The notes under the pieces are model-generated. The model saw only the letters and a program-made list of their open reading frames with translations, was not told the DNA's origin and did no database searches. This document shows positions 53,828-62,003 of a stretch of 64,000 nt of DNA, one piece after another. This stretch comes from Rhodococcus sp. 06-462-5. GTDB lineage: Bacteria > Actinomycetota > Actinomycetes > Mycobacteriales > Mycobacteriaceae. Location: the NCBI RefSeq assembly GCF_002258315.1, contig NZ_NOYD01000054.1, positions 1 through 64,000 of the forward strand. The letters are read 5' to 3'. The position numbers were made by a program, and so were the translations under genes. Within the stretch, counting starts at the first letter, position 1, and each line of letters begins with the position of its first letter.

Positions 53828-54984
53828 CGCTGCTCACCGCCGACCGCAACATCGTGGTTTCCCAGAGGGACCTCATCGAGGGTCTGTGCCCGGATTTGGG
53901 CACAGACGGCAGCCAGTTGTTCTCCGAGCGCGCCGTCCAACCCTGCTGACAAACCCGCCCCTTGGTGGATTGCGACTTTTCTCCCGAACGCAGTCTCACG
54001 GGGCAGTTGGTAGGCCGCGAGCTCGCGGAGGTAGTACTTTTCGATGCCGTCGACGGTCTTCAGCTGAGCGGGGACACTCTGTTGAAGGTGCAGTAGAGCA
54101 GGACTCCAGTACGGGTGGTACATGCGCGGCCCTGGGGTGAATTGGCCGGTCACCATCATTCCTGATGCGCTGGCGTCGTCGATACGTTCGTTCAGATCGC
54201 CGGCGACTGCGCCCATACCGAAATCGCTTCCGGCGTTGAGCAGATCGCTGCCGAGTCCGGTCACGAGGTCGGCACCACATGCTCGCGCCAACTCGAAGGC
54301 CACTGTCACCAGCAGATGCACGGTGATGACTTCTGCATCATCGGATTGAGTGTGCTGCATGCACGGGTAGATCGCCGCTGTCGATTCCTGTGCGGTGACG
54401 TCGATGACGTCGAGCGGCAGACCGACGTGGCGCGCTGTTCGAGAGGCACCGTCGATTTCGTCACCCCAGGGTGTGCGGAGGGTCAGTGCACGGACGTCGG
54501 CACCGGCCCTCCACAAGTAGGAGGCGAGGAGTCCGGAGTCGACACCACCGGAGAGCAGTAAGCGAATGGGACGACCCGACGATGCGATTTCCGTTGCTGC
54601 AGTGCGTAATCCATGGTCGAGCCACCCCATGGCCTGTTCGAGCGAACACCCTGGGACACCGCCCGACGGCGACGATCGGGGGACAGCGCGGTGCACCGAC
54701 AACTCTCCGTCGGCGGAGCAGACCAGAGTCGTCCCGGGGCGAAGTGCCGTGGTGGTTCCTGCGCGGTGACCGACACTCGCGGCGGTCGCCGCGAATTGCG
54801 CTCCCACCGCCCATGTCCGTGCATCATCGGTGCGGGAGAGAAAGACTCGGCATTCGCCGTGCAGCGGCGTCGTGATCATGACTGTTCCGTCGTTGCGGTT
54901 CAGAACGGGGCCGGTATGTCCGCCAACACGGCGGATGCGGCCGCTGTGCGAAAAGACGACCCACCCATGATCGGTTGGGGTCAT
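53824..54984 (-). CDS. attE: AttE, asparagine-synthetase-like enzyme resembling beta-lactam synthetase
   Basis: 386 residues from the ATG at 54984. The synthetase half has the PP-loop LLLSGGVDSGLLASY (about 145), which binds ATP. Real glutamine-dependent asparagine synthetases begin Met-Cys; here the start is MTPTDHG, so the amidotransferase nucleophile is absent, as in beta-lactam synthetase and CarA. This points to an intramolecular amide (ring) closure rather than asparagine synthesis. It lies between the crotonase and oxygenase genes, the order expected for a CarA/CarB/CarC-like set. ATGA overlaps at both ends. Confidence 0.85.
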   Translation of the reverse strand: MTPTDHGWVVFSHSGRIRRVGGHTGPVLNRNDGTVMITTPLHGECRVFLSRTDDARTWAVGAQFAATAASVGHRAGTTTALRPGTTLVCSADGELSVHRAVPRSSPSGGVPGCSLEQAMGWLDHGLRTAATEIASSGRPIRLLLSGGVDSGLLASYLWRAGADVRALTLRTPWGDEIDGASRTARHVGLPLDVIDVTAQESTAAIYPCMQHTQSDDAEVITVHLLVTVAFELARACGADLVTGLGSDLLNAGSDFGMGAVAGDLNERIDDASASGMMVTGQFTPGPRMYHPYWSPALLHLQQSVPAQLKTVDGIEKYYLRELAAYQLPRETAFGRKVAIHQGAGLSAGLDGALGEQLAAVCAQIRAQTLDEVPLGNHDVAVGGEQR

Positions 54985-55805
54985 GGGTTGTCTCCGACAA
55001 TTGTGCGCATCTTCTGTTGGGCCGCATCGCCTGCAGCGAACCCCGCTCGGTGGCCGGCTATTGCTGCAATACGGGCTCGTTCCATGTCGAGCAGCAGATC
55101 GTGGTTGACGAACGCCTTGGTGCGGGCAAACGGCACCGATTGGTACTCGGCCAGTGCCTGTGCTCGGGTGCATCCTGCAGCGAGCGGGTCACTATGGGCT
55201 GCAACGAGTTCATCGAGGAGGCCGTCGGAGAGTGCGGTGGTACCGAGCCATCGATCGCACCCGATGATCATTCGATTCGCCACGGCAGGCCCTACTCGGC
55301 GTTGCAGGAGCGGAGCTCCGAGTATGCAGGAGATACCCAACTTGAGCTCGGGCATACGGAGGTCCGACGTCGACGTTCCGATGCGCCAGTCGGCGCACAG
55401 TGCCAACTGAAGACCGATGCCGATGCAGTATTTGTCGATGACTGCCACGGTCGGTTTCGAGATCGACAGAACTGCTCGATACATGTCCACGCAGGCGTCG
55501 ATCCATCGGTTGACCTCGGAGCCTCCCGTGAAGTCCTTGACTTCGTTGAAGTCACCGCCGACACCGAAGGATCGACCGTCTCCCCCGTACAGAACCAGCC
55601 CCTCGACATCCGGGGTGTCCCCTAGCTGCCAGACCAACTCGGTGATGCCGCGCATCTTGTCTGTGGAGAACGTGTTGTGTCCTTCACCGTCGAATTCGAT
55701 GATCGCCAAGGGGCCGTTGCGAACTGCAGTACCGCCATGGGCTTCGGGCGACCTGGGCCGATCGTGGGGCTCGTGGGTGGCGGAGGGTGAGTGCAGTGTT
55801 CTCAC
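54981..55805 (-). CDS. attD: AttD, crotonase-fold enzyme (enoyl-CoA hydratase / carboxymethylproline-synthase-like)
   Basis: 274 residues from the GTG at 55805, which overlaps the attC stop (GTGA). Crotonase features: VLYGGDGRSFGVGGDFNEV (oxyanion region, about 75), GIGLQLALCADWRIG (about 138) and RMPELKLGI with the conserved Glu (about 157). In carbapenem synthesis CarB, a crotonase, makes carboxymethylproline for CarA; the neighbouring AttE fits this pairing. Substrate not known. Confidence 0.85.
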   Translation of the reverse strand: MRTLHSPSATHEPHDRPRSPEAHGGTAVRNGPLAIIEFDGEGHNTFSTDKMRGITELVWQLGDTPDVEGLVLYGGDGRSFGVGGDFNEVKDFTGGSEVNRWIDACVDMYRAVLSISKPTVAVIDKYCIGIGLQLALCADWRIGTSTSDLRMPELKLGISCILGAPLLQRRVGPAVANRMIIGCDRWLGTTALSDGLLDELVAAHSDPLAAGCTRAQALAEYQSVPFARTKAFVNHDLLLDMERARIAAIAGHRAGFAAGDAAQQKMRTIVGDNP

Positions 55806-56380
55806 GCTTCGACCAGCTCCCCACGCTTTCGGCGGTCTGCGTCGAGGGCGCGGCGTGTGTAGAGACGTTGTCCCCATTGTTCGCTGTGATCGGCGCTGAT
55901 AGCGGTGCCGTTGCATATTGTGGTGACGATTCGATGGAATTGAGCCAGTGCGGCGGCGGCGGTGCGTTCGCTCAAGCTCGTCTCGGATTCGCCTGGGACG
56001 ATGTCGAATCGGTCGACTGCGATGATCGGACCGCCATCTACCTTCGGGGTGATGATGTGGCAGGTGGCCCCGAATTGCGTCTGGTTGTCGTCGATCGCGT
56101 AGCGATATCCGCCGATCCCTCGGTAGTTCGGGGTCGCCGGGTGGAAGTTCACGGCCAGTTCCCGCACTCGATCGAGTGTGGCCTCGGACAGGATGAAGTC
56201 CGATTTGAAGGACAGAAGCAGGTCGCACCCGTGCCACTGATCGAACGATCGAGTTACTGGATCGCCGTAGTCCCAGGCAAACCAGTCGACGTCGGCGAAT
56301 CTGCGGCGGAGAAAGTCGTGGGCGAGTTCGCCCCACCGTGATCCGTCGGAGATGAGCAGAACAGAGCGGGTGTCTTTCAT
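55802..56380 (-). CDS. attC: AttC, formyltransferase-like protein
   Basis: 192 residues from the ATG at 56380 (ATGA overlap with attB stop). It resembles the N-terminal catalytic domain of methionyl-tRNA formyltransferases and other 10-formyl-tetrahydrofolate enzymes: VNFHPATPNYRGIGGYRYAI (about 90-110) contains the conserved N, H and P-x-Y-R-G, followed by FGATCHIITPKVDGGPI. It lacks the C-terminal tRNA-binding domain, so a small-molecule acceptor is likely. Confidence 0.87.
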   Translation of the reverse strand: MKDTRSVLLISDGSRWGELAHDFLRRRFADVDWFAWDYGDPVTRSFDQWHGCDLLLSFKSDFILSEATLDRVRELAVNFHPATPNYRGIGGYRYAIDDNQTQFGATCHIITPKVDGGPIIAVDRFDIVPGESETSLSERTAAAALAQFHRIVTTICNGTAISADHSEQWGQRLYTRRALDADRRKRGELVEA

Positions 56381-57564
56381 CGAGTGACAACTCCTTCGGT
56401 GAGTGGGAGAGCCCAGCAGTACGCGAATCCGGCACCTGCTTCGTGTAGAAAGGTGTCTGCCTCTTCGTAATCGGCCAGAGCCGAGCTGTATCGGCCGTAT
56501 TTCGGGGACGTCCGGCCGATGCATCGAGCGGAGCCCTTGTACAGCTCGACGGTCACTGTGCCCGTCACGCGGTGAGCCAGACGGGCGCAGTAAGCATCGA
56601 GTGCTGCACGCAGATCGGTGAACCAGTAGCCGTAGTAGACCAACTCTGCGTACTGGTCGGCGATGGACCGCTTGTGGTGGAGCGTCTCTCGGTCCAGTAC
56701 GAGTGCTTCGAGATCGGTTCGTGCAGCGAGAAGAACTGTTGCAGCGGGTGCTTCGTAGATTCCGCGGCTCTTGAATCCGACGATGCGGCTCTCGAGAATT
56801 TCGGTACGCCCGATACCGTTCGCGGCCGCTGTGTCCCCGAGTTCGCTGACCAGGTCGATCAGGTCGAGCTTGCGGCCGTCGAGAGCGACGGGGATGCCTG
56901 CTTCGAACTCGATCGTGATCGTTGTTGGACGATCCGGTGCCTGCACCGGCGCGGTCGTGATCTGCCATGCATCGGGCGGTGGAGCGTGGTCGATGAGGTC
57001 GAGATCCCCGCACTCGATGCTGGTGCCCCAGATATTGGTGTCGATGCTGTACGGCGTCGTCTTGCTGACACCCACATCGATACCGTGACGATCGGCGTAG
57101 GCAATTTCGCTACCGCGGGAGGTCATTTCCCAATCGATGACAGGTGCGAGGATGTCGAGCTCGGGAGCCAACGCCCGCACGGAGGTGTAGAACCGGACCT
57201 GATCGTTTCCCTTGCCCGTGGCACCGTGAGCGACTGCGGATGCACCGCGTTCGCGAGCGATGCTGACCAGCCGCTCGGCGATCAACGGTCGAGACAACGG
57301 TGCAGCCAGAAGATATTTTCCCTCGTATGCAGCGCCGGCGGCGAGAGCCGGGATTGCATAGTCGTGGAGGAACAGGTCTCGGACGTCTTCGACGATAACT
57401 TCCGACGCGCCGGCCGCGGTTGCGCGCTTCGAGACGGCCTCGAGGTCCTCGATTTGGCCGAGGTTCGCGCAGTACGCGATGACCTCGGTCTGATAGCGCT
57501 CTTTGAGCCAGTGCACGGCAACGGATGTGTCCAATCCGCCGGAATATGCCAGGACGATGCTCAT
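56377..57564 (-). CDS. attB: AttB, argininosuccinate synthase (ArgG-like)
   Basis: 395 residues from the ATG at 57564, close to the usual ArgG size. The opening MSIVLAYSGGLDTSVAV is the classical ATP-binding PP-loop, and later AHGATGKGNDQVRF and WGTSIECGDL are ArgG blocks. It ligates citrulline and aspartate, or an analogous ureido compound and aspartate. Coupled to attA and attC by ATGA overlaps. Together with AttA and AttH it either supplies arginine to the pathway or acts on arginine-like intermediates. Confidence 0.93.
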   Translation of the reverse strand: MSIVLAYSGGLDTSVAVHWLKERYQTEVIAYCANLGQIEDLEAVSKRATAAGASEVIVEDVRDLFLHDYAIPALAAGAAYEGKYLLAAPLSRPLIAERLVSIARERGASAVAHGATGKGNDQVRFYTSVRALAPELDILAPVIDWEMTSRGSEIAYADRHGIDVGVSKTTPYSIDTNIWGTSIECGDLDLIDHAPPPDAWQITTAPVQAPDRPTTITIEFEAGIPVALDGRKLDLIDLVSELGDTAAANGIGRTEILESRIVGFKSRGIYEAPAATVLLAARTDLEALVLDRETLHHKRSIADQYAELVYYGYWFTDLRAALDAYCARLAHRVTGTVTVELYKGSARCIGRTSPKYGRYSSALADYEEADTFLHEAGAGFAYCWALPLTEGVVTR

Positions 57565-59078
57565 ACCCCGACCTCCATCGCGAGTTCGGGCACGCTCACG
57601 CCGCCGACGACGGATCGCGCTGCTCGTAGGCATTCCGCCTTCGCCTCCCAGAGGCGGGTTCTGGCTTGCCGGATTTCGGCGAGTCTGTCGGTCACGTCGG
57701 CCAGGCCTTGCTCCTGCTGTTCGGAGACCCGCGTCGGTCCGGTGGATCCGGCAGAGATGTAGCTGCGCAGTGTGTGGAGCGGATCGCATATCTGCTTCAT
57801 GTCGACCTCACTGATGTCGATGTCGTGTTCCTCGCGGAGGAAAGTGGTGGTGAACGCGACGTTGCGCAGGGTGTGACCGGCTGCGAGGGCGGCGTTGACG
57901 AGGTCACCGGTGATGCGGTGGGCTGTGCGGAAAGGAACGTCGAACCGAGAGACCAAGATGTTGGCGATCTCTGTCGCGGTCGAGAAGTTGTCCCAGCACA
58001 GGGCTCTGCCGCGAGCACCGTCGAACGCGGTGTGCAGGTTCTGGCGTCGGCACAGGCGAATGGTGTCGAGGTACGTATCGAGGGCGCCCCAGTAAACCGG
58101 TTTGTCCTCCTGCAGGTCGCAGCTGTACCCGAGACCGACCGACTTCTCCATCACCAGCAGTTGCACCAGCGCACCCACCGCGCGACCGGACTTCCCTCGC
58201 GCCAGTTCTGCAACCACCGGATTCTTCTTCTGCGGCATGATCGAGCTACCGGTCGCGAACGAATCGTGCACTTCGGCGAGAGCGTATTCGTTCGAGCTCC
58301 AGGTGACGATCTCTTCCTGCATGCGAGATAGATTCACAGCACCGCTGGCAGCTGCGCCCGCTACTTCGACTGTCCAGTCCCTCGTCGACGTCGCATCGAG
58401 CGCATTGACCATCGGTGCATCGAACCCGAGAAGCCGGGAGGTGTAATCGCGGTCCAGGGCGAATGTAGTTCCGGCGAGCGCACACGCGCCGAGCGGATTG
58501 ATGTTGATGCGCTTCCAGGCATCCATCAGTCGGGAGGCATCACGCAGCAAGGCCTGTGCGTGCGCAGCCTTCCAAAATGCTACCGAAATCGGTTGCGCTG
58601 CCTGCGAATGCGTGTAGCCGGGTAGAACTGCTTCTCGTTCCGACTCGGGGCACCCGAGCAGATCCTGCACGAACATGAGCAGTTCTTCGCTGGCATCGAG
58701 CAGCCACTCGCGGGTGACCATGCGTGCGTCGGTCTGCACCTGATCGTTTCGGGACCGTGCGGTGTGCATGCGGCCGCCGACGGGTCCGATCCGTTCGATG
58801 AGCATGAATTCGGTGTTGAGGTGCACATCTTCTTGTCGGACGTCGAGCTGCAATCCACCGTCGGCTCGGCTGCTCTCCATGTCGAGCAGCCCAGCGAGAA
58901 GCGCTTTGGTGTCGGGTTCGGTGTTGATTCCCGCGCGACCGAGCATCAGAACATGAGCGATGTTCTGCCACAGGTCGTGTTCGAGCATTCTGCTGTCTAC
59001 CGATGCTGTCTCTGTGTAGCGAAGTACATCGTCGGTGATATCGGTGGAGAATCTTCCACCCCAGAGCTTTTCGCTCAT
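57561..59078 (-). CDS. attA: AttA, argininosuccinate lyase (ArgH-like)
   Basis: 505 residues, start ATG at 59078 opening MSEKLWGGRF, the standard ArgH N-terminus. The fumarase/lyase signature GSSIMPQKKNP lies at about residue 272-282; TARSRNDQVQTD and GYTHSQAAQP are also present. It splits argininosuccinate to arginine and fumarate. It is about 30 residues longer than most ArgH proteins. First gene of the att biosynthetic operon. Confidence 0.95.
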   Translation of the reverse strand: MSEKLWGGRFSTDITDDVLRYTETASVDSRMLEHDLWQNIAHVLMLGRAGINTEPDTKALLAGLLDMESSRADGGLQLDVRQEDVHLNTEFMLIERIGPVGGRMHTARSRNDQVQTDARMVTREWLLDASEELLMFVQDLLGCPESEREAVLPGYTHSQAAQPISVAFWKAAHAQALLRDASRLMDAWKRININPLGACALAGTTFALDRDYTSRLLGFDAPMVNALDATSTRDWTVEVAGAAASGAVNLSRMQEEIVTWSSNEYALAEVHDSFATGSSIMPQKKNPVVAELARGKSGRAVGALVQLLVMEKSVGLGYSCDLQEDKPVYWGALDTYLDTIRLCRRQNLHTAFDGARGRALCWDNFSTATEIANILVSRFDVPFRTAHRITGDLVNAALAAGHTLRNVAFTTTFLREEHDIDISEVDMKQICDPLHTLRSYISAGSTGPTRVSEQQEQGLADVTDRLAEIRQARTRLWEAKAECLRAARSVVGGVSVPELAMEVGV

Positions 59079-59282
59079 TGATCGGTACCCCTCTGTGTGC
59101 GTGATGGTTCGGTTTCGGTACAGGAAAGTTCGGGTTAGGGCACGGCAAAGCCAAGACCTGGCGGGATTGGACGGCCCGGGGCGCGGACCCGGGCCAAGGC
59201 GTCGTTACACAATCAAGTCAGGTCGGGCTCGGGTCGAGTAGTTGAAAGAGCGAAGGGAGAAGGGCTCGGACGGCGGGGGTGT
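59079..59282 (-). promoter_or_regulatory. att operon leader between attX and attA
   Basis: 204 bp holding a strong hairpin: GGCCCGGG and CCCGGGCC with a 7-base loop at 59173-59195. No T-run follows on the minus strand, so it may be a pausing, attenuation or mRNA-stability element rather than a full terminator. Confidence 0.5.
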
Positions 59283-59906
59283 TTACTCGAAGGCCAGCCG
59301 GACGCCGAATCCCACCAGAACAACACCCAGTCCACGCTCGAGCCACGCCCCCAAGCGGCCCTTCTCCAAGAACCGGCGAGCGGACGAGGCAAGAAGTGCG
59401 TACGAGGACAGACATATCAGCGCCACCACGAACTCGATCGACATGAGCAGCATGGACCAAACGAAAACGTTCCCGTCGCGCGGAATGAACTGCGGCAGCA
59501 CCGCCAGGTAGAACGCACCCATTTTCGGATTCAACAGGTCCGCGACGAAACCGGTCATGAACGCTCGCGACCACTTCGGCTGGTGCGCGTTGTAAGTCGC
59601 GGCATCGACGTCGGTGAAGCTGCCCTTGCGCTGCCAGATACTCTGAATTCCTAGAAACACCAGGTAGGCGGCACCTGCGATACGTACCGCGTCGAATGCC
59701 CCGGGGACGCTGGTGAGCAAGGACGCCAACCCCACGGCCGCAGCGATGCCCCAGGCCATCGACCCCGTCGCCGCACCCAAAGCTACGGCGATGCCGTGAC
59801 GCACACCGCCGGTAAGCGAGTGCTTGACCGCCAACATGACGTCAGGACCTGGGATTATTCCGAAGACGATAGCGACGGGGAGATAGGCCAGAACGGGGTT
59901 GTTCAC
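59283..59906 (-). CDS. attX: AttX, LysE/RhtB-type exporter
   Basis: 207 residues from the GTG at 59906, the usual size for LysE/RhtB amino-acid exporters; upstream frame up to 59993 would overlap attR. Six hydrophobic segments and the family motif GIIPGPDVMLAVKHSLTGG near the N-terminus, then VADLLNPKMGAFYLAVLPQF. It would export the att product or an amino-acid derivative. Divergent from attR, like lysE from lysG. Confidence 0.87.
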   Translation of the reverse strand: MNNPVLAYLPVAIVFGIIPGPDVMLAVKHSLTGGVRHGIAVALGAATGSMAWGIAAAVGLASLLTSVPGAFDAVRIAGAAYLVFLGIQSIWQRKGSFTDVDAATYNAHQPKWSRAFMTGFVADLLNPKMGAFYLAVLPQFIPRDGNVFVWSMLLMSIEFVVALICLSSYALLASSARRFLEKGRLGAWLERGLGVVLVGFGVRLAFE

Positions 59907-59981
59907 GGCAAGAACGGTACGACCGCTCCAGCATCGATGCACGTTTCCTAAGTATCGCTGATCTAGGTTTAGTATTTGTGG
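59907..59981. promoter_or_regulatory. attR-attX divergent promoter region
   Basis: 75 bp between the divergent starts, AT-rich, including CTAAGTATCGCTGATCTAGGTTTAG around 59948-59972. LysR-type regulators bind such shared regions; a T-N11-A box is plausible but not decisive. Confidence 0.5.
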
Positions 59982-60944
59982 ATGTACAACCACGATCAGC
60001 TCGCCACACTTGCCGCGATCTGCGATTCAGGGTCGTTCGAGGGAGCTGCAACGGCGTTGCACATCTCGTCTTCTGCAGTCAGCCAACGCATTACCGCGCT
60101 CGAACGAGCGTCGGGGGCCGCGCTGCTACAGCGAACCAGGCCGGTACTACCCACCAGAAACGGGCAAGCCCTGCTCCGACTCGCGCGGCAGATCGAAGTC
60201 CTCACCGTCGACGCCGACGCTGAGCTACGCGGCGGCTCAACGACAACGAATACTGCTGCACCGCTGCGCTTTTCACTTGCTATCAATGCCGATTCGGTCT
60301 CGACGTGGTTCCAACCGGTGATGAAAGCGATAGCCGTCGACCGACGGATACTGCTGGACCTCCACATCGAAGATCAGGACCATACAGACGCTCTACTGCG
60401 TCAAGGCGCGGTCATGGCCGCCGTGACGACCTCACGCACCGCAGCACCTGGCTGTACGGTCGAACCGCTCGGAGCCATGGTCTATTGGCCCGCGTGCGCA
60501 CCCTCACTCATTCGCGACGCCGACTCCGACGGTTGCGATCCCAGCCGCCTCCCGATGCTGCGATTCGACAAAAAGGACGACCTGCAACACGCCTATCTAC
60601 GCAAGATCAAGGCGCACCGTGAGCCCCCGATCCACTACCTCCCATCGAACCGCGAATTCCTGACTGCAGCTCGACTCGGACTCGGGTGGGGCGTGCTACC
60701 GGAAGGACAAATCGCACGCGACCTCGCCGACGGGACACTCGTTCACCTCGACCCCGACCACAACGTCACCATTCCCCTGTATTGGCAACGATGGCACCTG
60801 CCATCCGAAACCCTCGACAGAATCACAGGCTGGGTACGCGATGCTGCACATAACGCATTGATCGACACACCCAAAGAACGAAAAACAGCGAACCGTCCCC
60901 CAGGTCATGCGGTGACCGGCGCGGCAACACCGGAACCTGCGTGA
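59982..60944 (+). CDS. attR: AttR, LysR-type regulator (ArgP/LysG-like)
   Basis: 320 residues from the ATG at 59982; a TTG two codons upstream gives 322. The N-terminal winged helix-turn-helix (YNHDQLATLAAICDSGSFEGAA, then SSSAVSQRITALE) is of the ArgP/IciA subgroup, whose members control LysE-type exporters in response to basic amino acids. The C-terminal effector domain is complete. The last 20 residues are polar. Regulates att, and through the att product fas, according to literature on the locus. Confidence 0.93.
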   Translation: MYNHDQLATLAAICDSGSFEGAATALHISSSAVSQRITALERASGAALLQRTRPVLPTRNGQALLRLARQIEVLTVDADAELRGGSTTTNTAAPLRFSLAINADSVSTWFQPVMKAIAVDRRILLDLHIEDQDHTDALLRQGAVMAAVTTSRTAAPGCTVEPLGAMVYWPACAPSLIRDADSDGCDPSRLPMLRFDKKDDLQHAYLRKIKAHREPPIHYLPSNREFLTAARLGLGWGVLPEGQIARDLADGTLVHLDPDHNVTIPLYWQRWHLPSETLDRITGWVRDAAHNALIDTPKERKTANRPPGHAVTGAATPEPA

Positions 60945-61266
60945 GTCCGGCGGTCATCGGTCCAGCTGTGACGGCTAATTGCACACCCTGATTGGACCAA
61001 AGTTGCGGCGATGCACGCCGGTCGCATGGTCCGCCGCCGGGTGCGCGCCTAAGGTCGCCGATCGCTGACCGAGCATACGACGCGGGGCGTTGAGCCTCGA
61101 CCGAATGCTCCACCACGCATCGAAGTATCGATCGGCGCGGATCCCATAGTGTACGAAAAGCAGTGATTGCTGGCAGCACAACTGAAAAACGTCAAAACAG
61201 CTACTGCTGCAGCTTTTTTCAGACTGGGAGTACGCACGGCCTGCGGCGGCGCGGGTCTCTGTTCCG
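60945..61266. other. 322-bp convergent gap
   Basis: Between attR and the tetR gene, which converge. The only structure I see is an imperfect stem, AAAACAGCT and AGCTTTTTT around 61194-61219, whose T-run could terminate attR transcription. No gene supported. Confidence 0.4.
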
Positions 61267-61905
61267 TCAGGGTGAGGCGAGTGCCTCGGACAGGTAACGA
61301 ATCAGTGCCGCCTTGAGCTCGGTCACGAGCTGGTCCTTCTTGTTAGTTTTTTCTGCGGCGATGACGGGCATCATTCCGCGGGTGATCTGCAAGGCCACCA
61401 GCGCGTGGAGGTCGATGCGTTCGCTGGACAGGGTCGGTGCGAGTGCGGCCAAGGTCTGGGCGACCCTCTGGGAGAGTTCGCTCTGCAATGGTACGACTGC
61501 GGTATACAGGGCAGGCTGGGTATCTGCTCGCGAGAACAGTTGCAGGAAAGCCGGATTGGCCGCATTGAAGGCGACCATATTGTCGACGGCCCGGTCGATG
61601 AACTGCGGTAGAGATTCCACGAAGCCGTCCGGTCGCGGATCGACCGCGGCCGATTGGGCGTCGGTCAACTCCACGACGTAGCGTTCCGCCAATGCTGCGG
61701 CGATGTCTTCCTTGTTTCTGAAGAACTGGTACAGCGAACCCGGTGACATGCCCGATTTGCTGGCGATAGCGTTCGTGGTCGCTGCGTCGAACCCGACTTC
61801 TCCGAACAACTCCTCCGCACCGTCGAGGATCGCAGCGATGCGCTTGAGTCCGCGATCCTGACGCTTGGGTGCAGGAGAGGTAGTTGGCGTCGAGGTATTC
61901 GGCAT
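61267..61905 (-). CDS. TetR-family regulator
   Basis: 212 residues from the ATG at 61905 (GGAG six bases upstream). The N-terminal helix-turn-helix is typical: RIAAILDGAEELFGEVGFDA, TTNAIASKSGMSPGSLYQFF and NKEDIAAALAERY. The ligand domain includes FIDRAVDNMVAFNAANPAF. Divergent from the MMPL transporter gene with two perfect operators between, so it should repress the transporter and itself. Confidence 0.93.
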   Translation of the reverse strand: MPNTSTPTTSPAPKRQDRGLKRIAAILDGAEELFGEVGFDAATTNAIASKSGMSPGSLYQFFRNKEDIAAALAERYVVELTDAQSAAVDPRPDGFVESLPQFIDRAVDNMVAFNAANPAFLQLFSRADTQPALYTAVVPLQSELSQRVAQTLAALAPTLSSERIDLHALVALQITRGMMPVIAAEKTNKKDQLVTELKAALIRYLSEALASP

Positions 61906-61933
61906 GTGAACTCCAGGCTTTCCGGTAGACAAG

Positions 61934-61978
61934 ACGAGCTTTCGCTCGTATTCTCGCAAATCACGAGCAATCGCTCGT
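61934..61978. promoter_or_regulatory. Tandem perfect operators for the TetR regulator
   Basis: Two copies of ACGAGC-N4-GCTCGT, at 61934-61949 and 61963-61978, centre-to-centre distance 29 bp (close to three helical turns). They lie between the divergent tetR and MMPL genes, so each regulator dimer can bind the same face of the DNA. Confidence 0.88.
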
Positions 61979-62003
61979 ATCCACGGTAGCAGGGGGACCC
62001 GCG

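Noticed and set aside
54985..57013. Long N-terminal extensions of the att genes (for example 484 and 403 residues)
   Set aside because: They are Arg-rich shadows of the preceding att gene; coupled ATGA or GTGA starts give family-typical lengths.
59173..59195. Hairpin before attA as an intrinsic terminator
   Set aside because: No T-run follows the stem on the minus strand; kept as a structural element only.
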